NCBI GenBank assembly: GCA_902783235.1
Contig: CACZQG010000275.1
Span: 1-6,351 of the forward strand
DNA: 6,351 nucleotides
DNA from: an uncultured Ruminococcus sp.
GTDB lineage: Bacteria > Bacillota > Clostridia > Oscillospirales > Ruminococcaceae
Direction of reading: 5' to 3'
The notes beneath the pieces are model-generated. The model saw nothing but the letters and a program-made list of their open reading frames with translations. It was not told the DNA's origin and searched no databases. The number at the start of each line of letters is the position of its first letter. Position 1 is the first letter of the stretch. This document shows, in pieces, positions 1-6,261 of the stretch. The translations under genes and the position numbers were made by a program.

Positions 1-122
1 CTCTTGAATTTACTCTTAAATTATATAATAATAACTTAGAGAATGGGGGTGTGACGTATCTGCGTGGTTTGCTCATGGTCAAATGCGACGTTTTGGGTAG
101 TAAATGTGTGGCTTTTGGAAAG

Positions 123-144
123 ATATGACCACAATATAACCACC
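123..144 (+). repeat. Imperfect 11-bp tandem repeat (ATATGACCACA, ATATAACCACC)
   Basis: Two adjacent 11-bp units match at 9 of 11 positions. Both carry a TATNACCAC core, and 11 bp is about one helical turn, so bound proteins would sit on one face of the DNA. The function is unknown. A regulator site or a recombinase arm site are possibilities, and chance is not excluded. Confidence 0.5.
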
Positions 145-164
145 TGTATACACAATTTTATACA
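145..164. repeat. Inverted repeat TGTATA-N8-TATACA
   Basis: Perfect 6-bp arms at 145-150 and 159-164 flank an 8-bp spacer, giving a 20-bp dyad of operator-like size. It also contains two of the same-strand TATACA motifs, 12 bp apart. AT-rich sequence makes short dyads common, so functional confidence is low. Confidence 0.35.
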
Positions 165-261
165 TAAAAAAACGTAAAAAACAGGGTATTCACAACGCAG
201 GTAAGCCATTTTTACAGTCAAAATATTTTACTTAAAATTTTTAGAAAATTTTTTATGCAAA

Positions 262-283
262 ACTATTCGGCCACTATTCGGCC
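262..283 (+). repeat. Perfect 11-bp tandem repeat ACTATTCGGCC x2
   Basis: Two exact, adjacent copies occupy 262-272 and 273-283. They are followed by the palindrome CCAC-C-GTGG at 282-290 and another TATTCAC motif at 292-298. The repeat is much more GC-rich than its surroundings. It sits about 200 bp upstream of the promoter. Its function is unknown: protein-binding array, recombinase arm sites or a small duplication are all possible. Confidence 0.75.
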
Positions 284-433
284 ACCGTGGATATTCACCT
301 AAATAATACCCGAAAACTTTGGATAGTATCACATAAAGGGTAATGAAAAAATCATAAAGTTCATGACCTTATACAAAATTTTTATTTTAAGGCAAAAAAC
401 AGACAGCCCGGAGGAAATGAGACCGAAAAACAG

Positions 434-466
434 TATACATAAAATATACACTAAATATTCATTGGC
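434..466 (+). repeat. Three imperfect 11-bp units just upstream of the promoter
   Basis: The units begin TATACATAAAA at 434, TATACACTAAA at 445 and TATTCATTGGC at 456. The first two match at 9 of 11 positions, and the third keeps the TATnCA core. The last unit ends 18 bp before the -35 hexamer, which is where an activator or repressor would be expected to bind. No known regulator is recognised. Confidence 0.45.
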
Positions 467-467
467 G

Positions 468-482
468 GTTTTTGATAAAAAC
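468..482. repeat. Inverted repeat GTTTTT-gat-AAAAAC next to the -35 box
   Basis: Perfect 6-bp arms (468-473 and 477-482) flank a 3-bp centre and end 2 bp upstream of the -35 hexamer. It could be an operator or an A/T-tract UP-like element. There is no following T-run to support a terminator reading. Confidence 0.35.
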
Positions 483-484
483 GG

Positions 485-513
485 TTGTAAATCGGCGCAA
501 AATGTGCTATAAT
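485..513 (+). promoter_or_regulatory. Sigma-A type promoter with extended -10
   Basis: The -35 hexamer TTGTAA (485-490) matches four of six consensus positions. It is separated by exactly 17 bp from a perfect -10 hexamer TATAAT (508-513), which is preceded by TGC, so the extended -10 TGn element is also present. Transcription should start near position 520, giving a 5' leader of about 30 nt that holds only the ribosome binding site. This leaves no room for a riboswitch or attenuator, so control is expected at initiation. It should drive both genes of the operon. Confidence 0.82.
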
Positions 514-533
514 AAAAGAGATAACTATATTTT

Positions 534-539
534 AAGGAG
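534..539 (+). promoter_or_regulatory. Ribosome binding site of the glycosyltransferase gene
   Basis: AAGGAG, followed by GA, lies 9 nt before the ATG at 549. This strong Shine-Dalgarno match fixes the start codon and agrees with the promoter position. Confidence 0.85.
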
Positions 540-548
540 AAACAGGAT

Positions 549-3500
549 ATGGATCTTACGAGGAAATTCAAAAAGCCCACCGTTACGGTGATAATCCCGG
601 TGTACAGCATCGGAAATCACCTGAACGCCGCAGTTGCTTCATGTTCCACGGAGGAGCAGGAGGATATACAGATCATTTGTGTCAATAACAACAATATCCT
701 CTCTGAGGACGTGGTGAAAAACGTTTTCAGCACAATGCCTGATGTGAAGCTCATCAAGGGTCAGGATGATATAAGCACTCTTATGAACAGAGCGGTGGAG
801 CAGGCAGAAGGGGAGTACATTATTTTTCTGCGCTCCTTTGACCTTTTTACCGAGAATTTTACCGACGCTTTATTTGATAAACGATTCTTTAACGGGGACG
901 TGGAGAATAACAGGTACCCCGATATCATGATCGGCAATTACAAGATCTATAACGGCGATAATGCCGCAAACCCCACTACCGCCAAAAGCAGTATACTCAA
1001 AAACCATAATATCCCGGGAGATGTCTTTGATGTGGAAAAATACCCGGAGATACTGGAAATTTATTTCCCCGAGGGCTGCGCAGCTTTCAGAAAAGCTTTT
1101 ATTACCGATAATGAGCTGACTTTTTCCGAGGCAGGCAGATTTGATGCCTTTTTGTGCTTTGACCAGCTGCTGACAGATGCTTTATTTGCTGCAAAAAAAA
1201 TAGGCTGGACTGCCGCTGAGATATGCTACCGAAGAGAATCGAAGATATTCGATCTCTATCCCGATGGTGACGGTATCGCTTCCCTTGCAGACAGGTATCT
1301 TGACAGCTTTGAAAAAAAGCTGTGCAGAAATAATAAGCTGTCCGCTTATGTTTATTCCCACCTTGTAAATCTTATTAATGAAAATATCAGAGCCAACAGA
1401 AGGCTTTTAGGCTCGGATGAGTATCTGAACGCTGTACGCAGGGTGCTGGAGCGGATAGACTTTGACGTTTTTGCCGGCTATGCCGACTCTGAAAATGTGT
1501 TCCGGTATTTTGACCTTATTTCCCCTGTAAACAGCATACAGCGTGATCTTCCCAAGGTGCTGATCTATAACTGGCTGCCCTTTGATAATAAGTGGCACTG
1601 GGGCGGTGGAGTGACAGTATACTGCTATAATATAATAAAGGAAATGCTGGAGCATGATCCCGATGTGAATATTTATTTTATAAGCAGCGGCTTTGCCTAC
1701 AATGCTTCCGTGGAGAATACCTATGTGAGAATGATAGGAAATGTATTCGGCAAGAGGGTGCATCAGTTTGAAATCGTCAATTCTCCCGTGCCTGCCGAGC
1801 AGAGGAATATTTATGTCAATCCTCTTGTGGCACTGGAAAACTATGAGCTTAAAGCGGTATTTTCCGACTTTATGAAAAAAATGGGTCCCTTTAAGACGGT
1901 ACATTTCAATAATATTGAGGGACTTTCTCTGGATGTGCTGGATCTGAAACGAGATTTTCCTGATACAAGGTTCGTGTTCTCAATACACAATTATGTTCCA
2001 CTGTGCGTAAACGGCAGCTATTATATGCGCCATAAGCACTGCAATTGTACTCCCGATCACACCAGCCGTGATTGCTTTGAATGTACACGAATGGACATAA
2101 GGAGTAATATTGCATCAAATATTTATAACAACGGCTTATACGGCATAAGTCCTTCATCGGCAATATCCCAGAAGCGGTGGCTGAAAGCCTTTGACTTTGA
2201 GCGTCTGGATAAGGATGTTGACCCGGAGGAGATAATACAGTTTGCTCAGACGGCTACACTCAAGATAAATGAAAACTGTGATTCTATCCTGGCAGTGTCA
2301 AAGAGAGTTTATGACATCGCCCGTGATAATGGATTTGATGAAAACAAGATGTGTGTCTCCTATATCGGTACTCAGGTGGCTGCAAAGCAGATAGGGCACA
2401 GTGCATATCCTGCTGAAAACGGTCTCAAAATAGTATTCCTGGGAAGTGATATAAACTATGAAGAGAAGGGCTATCCCTTCCTGATCGATGCACTTAATAA
2501 GCTGGATATAAAATACACCTCACAGATAGACCTGGTGCTTACCGTAAAGCAGAAGGAGCACTCGGAGATATACACAATGCTGGGAATGTTCCGCTCATTG
2601 AAGGTGATAAACGGCTATACCCATGATGATCTGGGAGATATATTTGAGGGCTGTAACCTGAGCATAGTTCCGGTATTGTGGGAGGATAATCTGCCCCAGA
2701 TAGCTATTGAGTCGGCAGCCTACGGAGTGCCTGTATTATCCAGTACTGCGGGAGGAGCCTCGGAGCTGTGCTCCAGCGATCTGTTCAGGTTTGAATGCGG
2801 CAACGGAGAGGATCTCAGAAATAAGATAATCGGCTTTCTGGAAAAGCCGGAGCTTCTGGATGAATACTGGAAGAATCATAACGGACTTGTCACAATGCAG
2901 GAGCATATGAAGGACCTGCTGGATATATACGGTTTTACAAAGGATAATGAATGCAGGATGGAGGTACTGGGCAATGACCTTTCACTTATACTGCGTGAAA
3001 ATAATTATCTGAGAGGTAAAATAGACAGACAGAAGCTTTCCTTCATAAAAGAGCTTAAAGAAAAGCTGGAGGCTGCGGAGGCAGAAAACAAAAAACTGAA
3101 AATGGAGCTTGATACAATGGGCAATATAAACGGCAAGATAATATTCCAGACAGTTAATGACGGCGATTCGGAATACGTAGGTGCGGACATACTCAAGATA
3201 ATACCCGATGACTTTAATTTCAGTGATTTCTATGCGGAGATAAGATTTATCCGTCTGAACAATGTAGCTGCTGCATCATCGGATACCCTGAGCGTCAGCG
3301 GAACGTGGTATGATGAGGATGGTGACATGAAGCTCCATATCCATCAGATAGACTGGGAAAAGAACAATGATGAGGTCAAGGATGTTATATCCTTCTATGT
3401 AAGGAGAAATTCCCTTAATATTTTTGCCAAGCATTTCGGACAGTTTTGCGGTCTGAAATTTGAACTGCTGACACTTACCAACCGTGCCGCTAAAGATACT

Positions 3501-3581
3501 GTAAAATGTGAAATAATGAATCAGGGATTCATATTCAAGAATAATACACTTCCCGGAGATGCATTTAACGGTATAAACTGA
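549..3581 (+). CDS. Multidomain glycosyltransferase: degenerate GT2-like domain, GT4 domain, coiled coil, beta-rich C-terminus
   Basis: Predicted cytoplasmic enzyme of 1010 aa for surface or capsular glycan assembly. The ATG follows AAGGAG by 9 nt. Residues 10-235 have a GT2 (GT-A) fold pattern (TVTVIIPVYS, EGEYIIFL), but the usual DDGS is NNNN (46-49), the DSDD/DxD site is RSFD (95-98) and the later ED pair is FD (204-205), so this domain may be inactive. Residues 240-330 form a helical linker. Residues 335-795 are a GT4 (GT-B) domain: glycine loop WGGG (351-354), SIHNY (478-482), a Cys cluster (486, 498, 500, 509, 512), LGSD and EEKGY (638-642), and the donor-site stretch WEDNLPQIAIES (711-722) with D713 and E721 spaced as in EX7E. 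A coiled coil follows (about 806-857), then a beta-rich domain of unknown family (861-1000). No signal peptide or membrane segment is visible. Donor and acceptor cannot be read from sequence. The family assignments rest on motif reading. Confidence 0.88.
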   Translation: MDLTRKFKKPTVTVIIPVYSIGNHLNAAVASCSTEEQEDIQIICVNNNNILSEDVVKNVFSTMPDVKLIKGQDDISTLMNRAVEQAEGEYIIFLRSFDLFTENFTDALFDKRFFNGDVENNRYPDIMIGNYKIYNGDNAANPTTAKSSILKNHNIPGDVFDVEKYPEILEIYFPEGCAAFRKAFITDNELTFSEAGRFDAFLCFDQLLTDALFAAKKIGWTAAEICYRRESKIFDLYPDGDGIASLADRYLDSFEKKLCRNNKLSAYVYSHLVNLINENIRANRRLLGSDEYLNAVRRVLERIDFDVFAGYADSENVFRYFDLISPVNSIQRDLPKVLIYNWLPFDNKWHWGGGVTVYCYNIIKEMLEHDPDVNIYFISSGFAYNASVENTYVRMIGNVFGKRVHQFEIVNSPVPAEQRNIYVNPLVALENYELKAVFSDFMKKMGPFKTVHFNNIEGLSLDVLDLKRDFPDTRFVFSIHNYVPLCVNGSYYMRHKHCNCTPDHTSRDCFECTRMDIRSNIASNIYNNGLYGISPSSAISQKRWLKAFDFERLDKDVDPEEIIQFAQTATLKINENCDSILAVSKRVYDIARDNGFDENKMCVSYIGTQVAAKQIGHSAYPAENGLKIVFLGSDINYEEKGYPFLIDALNKLDIKYTSQIDLVLTVKQKEHSEIYTMLGMFRSLKVINGYTHDDLGDIFEGCNLSIVPVLWEDNLPQIAIESAAYGVPVLSSTAGGASELCSSDLFRFECGNGEDLRNKIIGFLEKPELLDEYWKNHNGLVTMQEHMKDLLDIYGFTKDNECRMEVLGNDLSLILRENNYLRGKIDRQKLSFIKELKEKLEAAEAENKKLKMELDTMGNINGKIIFQTVNDGDSEYVGADILKIIPDDFNFSDFYAEIRFIRLNNVAAASSDTLSVSGTWYDEDGDMKLHIHQIDWEKNNDEVKDVISFYVRRNSLNIFAKHFGQFCGLKFELLTLTNRAAKDTVKCEIMNQGFIFKNNTLPGDAFNGIN

Positions 3582-3585
3582 TAGC

Positions 3586-3590
3586 AGGAG
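3586..3590 (+). promoter_or_regulatory. Ribosome binding site of the pyruvyl transferase/FrhB fusion gene
   Basis: AGGAG in the context CAGGAGAT lies 9 nt before the ATG at 3600, within the 18-bp gap after the previous stop codon. No promoter or terminator is visible in that gap, so the two genes should be co-transcribed and separately initiated. Confidence 0.85.
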
Positions 3591-3599
3591 ATAATAAAT

Positions 3600-6260
3600 A
3601 TGAATAATCATTACGATACAGCACTTCTGGGTATATGGTGGGGTTCCAACTACGGTTCATGTCTTAACGGCTACGCTGTGTATAAGACCCTGAAGTCTCT
3701 GGGAAAGTCAGTACTCCTTGTTAATAAGCACAATGCAAGTCAGAATGACTGGGAGCTGGCAGATACTCATAACGGCAGATTTATGAGGAAGTTTTATCCC
3801 CCGGAGGATGTAAGTCCCGTTATACCCTTTAAGCGTCTGCATGAGCTGAATGATGTGGTGGATACATTTATCACAGGCTCGGATCAGATCTGGAATTATA
3901 ATATAAACCGATCCTTTGACATGGTATTTTTGCAGAATTTTGTTGCCAATGACAAGAGGAAAATAAGCTTTGCCACCTCCTTCGGACATGATTTCGATAA
4001 AACACCCCGTAAGATACTTCCTGAGTCCATCAAGCTCATGAATCGCTACAATGCTATCTCTGTCCGTGAAAAGAGCGGTGTGGAAATATGCGAGAATACC
4101 TATGGGGTAAGGGCGCAGGTGGTAGTTGAGCCTGTTTTCTGCCTGGATAAACAGGAATATATAGATCTGGCATCTCATTCACAGATAGAGGAGGAAGGAC
4201 CTTATATCCTGACCTATATACTTGACCCAACTCCTGAAAAGAGACAGGCTATCGAGTATTACTGTAAGACTTCCGGTCTCAGGGCGCTTAATGTTCTGGA
4301 CGGAAACCATGCAAATTACGAGCGCAATAAGAATAATCTGGGTCTGCCTGTCATGGGTAAGATAGGTGCAGAAGACCTTATGAAGCTGTATATCAACTGT
4401 GCTTTTGTTATCAGTGACTCATTCCATGGTACCGCATTTTCTATCATATTCAATAAGCCTTTCCTGTCCATTACAAATAAGGGCAGAGGTGCGGCACGTT
4501 TTGGAGAGCTGCTGTCAAAATTCGGTCTTACTGACAGATTGGTATCCAGTCAGAAGAGCATACCATTAGATCCGAAATTCTTTAATCAGATAGATTATAC
4601 GGAAGCCAATGAGATCATAAAGAGGGAAAGAGAGTCATCGGTAAAATGGCTGGAAAATGCCCTTACTGCTCCTCTTGCATCCCTTCCTCCGGTAAGCATT
4701 GCAGACAGAGCCATCACTTCAAATCTGAATATGAATATGTGTGTGGGCTGCGGTGCCTGTGTATCTGCCTGTCCCAAGGATGCTCTGGAGCTGAAGCCGG
4801 ATGTTACCGGCTTCTACAGAAGCAGTATTAACTATAACAAATGTATCAACTGCGGAAAGTGCTGTGATGTATGTCCTGCCCTGGAGCTTCCTGACAATTA
4901 TAATGAGGAGCAGGAGGAATGTCTGGAGATCGTTGCAAGAGATGAGGATATACTTCGTGAAAGCTCCAGCGGCGGTGTGTTCAGTGTTCTTGCGCAGAGG
5001 GTGCTGGACAATAATGGTGTTGTAGTGGGTGCGGCATGGAATGATGATCTTACCGTATCCCATATAATGATAGAGCGTTCAGAGGATCTTCCCAGGCTGC
5101 GTAAATCAAAATATCTCCAAAGCTATATGGGAGATATTTTCAGAAAGATAAAAGAAAAACTGGAAAGCAATGTTCAGGTGTTGTTTACAGGCTGTCCCTG
5201 TCAGGTGGCAGGACTGAGATCATATCTTAAAAAGGATCATGATAATCTTATCACGGCAGATCTTCTTTGCTCCTATGCACCTCCTGCATCCTTCTTCAAA
5301 AAGTATATACAGGAGGAATTCGGTGACAATATATCCGCCTATGAATTCAGACATAAGACCCAAAGCTGGAACTGGGACTGTACTACAGTCAGGATAACCC
5401 AAAATGATAACAGTGGTATCGTTCGCCACGGCGCTAATGAGGATCCTTACCAGAGGGCTTATCATTCCCATCTTATGACGGGAATACACTGTGAAAAGTG
5501 CAACTATCAGAACAGCATCAGATACGGTGATATTACCATTGGTGATTTCTGGGGTATCGGCTCGAAGGATAGAAGTATCAATGCAAAGAAGGGTGTATCT
5601 GTTCTTCTTTGTAATAATGAAAAGGGCAGAAGATTTGCAGACAGCCTGTCACCGGAAGGATTTTCTGTGAGAAAAACCGCTCCTGCAAGCTGGATCGGCA
5701 ACAATGGATTCATGGTCAAGGGACGTAATTATGCTTCCGAAAAAAGAGATGCATTTTACGAATATCTTGAAACAATGTCCTTTAAAGACGCACTGAACAA
5801 GGTCACCGATGAGCAGGAGAATTATACTGACAGATTAAATCCCTTACAGTTTTCCAGCAGGACCACACACTTTAGCTTTGACAGAAATGTGTGGGAGGAG
5901 CATACCATGAACGGATATACAGTTCTCACTGTGGATTCGGCAATGGCAAGACCGGGAAGATATGCTTATCTGCCCTTCTCCAAGCCCCTTATAAAGGGAA
6001 AGAATTATGTTTTCAAAATAAGATTCAGAGTAAAGACCAAGTCCAATTATATCAATTTCCACATTATGAATTCAAAAACAAAGAAGTATCAGATCCTTCA
6101 CACATATAAGATCTTCGGAGCTTCCGAGAGCTTTTTGGAGCTTAATAAGGAATTTACAGCCAACGATGATAATTATGATTCATTTATGCTGGGAGCTACT
6201 CAGGTCATCGGTGAGGATAATTTCTTTATGCTGGACAGTATAAACATTATAGAAAAATAA
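3600..6260 (+). CDS. Polysaccharide pyruvyl transferase / ferredoxin / FrhB-like fusion protein
   Basis: An 886-aa fusion protein. Residues about 6-355 are a polysaccharide pyruvyl transferase domain, a family that moves pyruvate from phosphoenolpyruvate onto glycan hydroxyls. It shows NYGSCLNGYAVY (17-28), TGSDQIWN (92-99), SFATSFG (123-129), VREKSG (155-160) and DSFHGTAFSIIFNKPF (273-288) with the family histidine H276. Residues 379-428 are a ferredoxin with two complete four-cysteine motifs (C381/384/387/391 and C415/418/421/425), fit for two [4Fe-4S] clusters. Residues about 440-720 match the FrhB N- and C-terminal domains: SSSGGVFSVLA (455-465), TGCPCQVAGL (530-539), C557, C631-x2-C634 and DITIGDFWGI (644-653). 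Residues about 750-886 form a beta-rich, jelly-roll-like module. No signal peptide or membrane span is seen. It is the second gene of the operon, 18 bp after the glycosyltransferase. True F420 use is unlikely in Clostridia, so the redox substrate is unknown. Confidence 0.9.
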   Translation: MNNHYDTALLGIWWGSNYGSCLNGYAVYKTLKSLGKSVLLVNKHNASQNDWELADTHNGRFMRKFYPPEDVSPVIPFKRLHELNDVVDTFITGSDQIWNYNINRSFDMVFLQNFVANDKRKISFATSFGHDFDKTPRKILPESIKLMNRYNAISVREKSGVEICENTYGVRAQVVVEPVFCLDKQEYIDLASHSQIEEEGPYILTYILDPTPEKRQAIEYYCKTSGLRALNVLDGNHANYERNKNNLGLPVMGKIGAEDLMKLYINCAFVISDSFHGTAFSIIFNKPFLSITNKGRGAARFGELLSKFGLTDRLVSSQKSIPLDPKFFNQIDYTEANEIIKRERESSVKWLENALTAPLASLPPVSIADRAITSNLNMNMCVGCGACVSACPKDALELKPDVTGFYRSSINYNKCINCGKCCDVCPALELPDNYNEEQEECLEIVARDEDILRESSSGGVFSVLAQRVLDNNGVVVGAAWNDDLTVSHIMIERSEDLPRLRKSKYLQSYMGDIFRKIKEKLESNVQVLFTGCPCQVAGLRSYLKKDHDNLITADLLCSYAPPASFFKKYIQEEFGDNISAYEFRHKTQSWNWDCTTVRITQNDNSGIVRHGANEDPYQRAYHSHLMTGIHCEKCNYQNSIRYGDITIGDFWGIGSKDRSINAKKGVSVLLCNNEKGRRFADSLSPEGFSVRKTAPASWIGNNGFMVKGRNYASEKRDAFYEYLETMSFKDALNKVTDEQENYTDRLNPLQFSSRTTHFSFDRNVWEEHTMNGYTVLTVDSAMARPGRYAYLPFSKPLIKGKNYVFKIRFRVKTKSNYINFHIMNSKTKKYQILHTYKIFGASESFLELNKEFTANDDNYDSFMLGATQVIGEDNFFMLDSINIIEK

Positions 6261-6261
6261 C

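Larger units (their letters stand above)
1..484. other. AT-rich intergenic region with iterated TATNCA motifs, no supported gene
   Basis: I see no credible gene here. Short open frames exist on both strands, including one running in from the left edge and closing with TGA at 126-128, but none has a ribosome binding site at a sensible distance or a recognisable product. The base composition is much more AT-rich than the coding part of the window. The region holds a same-strand series of TATNCA motifs (147, 159, 187, 254, 292, 370, 434, 445, 456) and three sets of 11-bp tandem units, listed separately. It most likely serves as the upstream control region of the two-gene operon. An upstream gene or mobile-element edge may lie just left of the window. 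Confidence 0.6.

Noticed and set aside
4..32. Promoter-like TTGAAT with nearby TATAAT near the left edge
   Set aside because: Spacing to TATAAT (24-29) is 14 bp, too short, and no gene follows.
3..128. Plus-strand frame open from the left edge to TGA at 126-128, possible gene tail
   Set aside because: Only 41 codons are visible and the product is not recognisable. It could be the end of an upstream gene, but the sequence alone does not support it.
36..221. Minus-strand 61-aa open frame beginning with TTG
   Set aside because: It has a weak start codon, no ribosome binding site and no recognisable family. It lies over the repeat-rich non-coding region.
322..359. Small palindrome GATAGTATC (322-330) and two CATAAAG copies 21 bp apart (332 and 353)
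   Set aside because: They are too short for such AT-rich DNA to rule out chance. They are noted only as part of the upstream region.
410..512. GGAGG followed by ATG (417) opening a 31-aa leader-like peptide
   Set aside because: The Shine-Dalgarno is only 2 nt from the ATG, and the frame ends inside the -10 box, upstream of the expected transcription start.
329..610. Minus-strand 93-aa hydrophobic open frame overlapping the promoter and gene start
   Set aside because: It runs antisense through the strong promoter, the ribosome binding site and the GT-A coding start. Its hydrophobicity follows from AT-rich DNA, despite an AGGTGA-like sequence before its ATG.
1407..1904. Minus-strand 165-aa open frame inside the glycosyltransferase gene
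   Set aside because: It lies wholly antisense to the well-supported GT4 coding sequence. It has no recognisable motif and is a shadow frame.
3708..4178. Minus-strand 156-aa open frame inside the pyruvyl transferase domain
   Set aside because: It is antisense to conserved motifs of the real gene, with no recognisable family signature.
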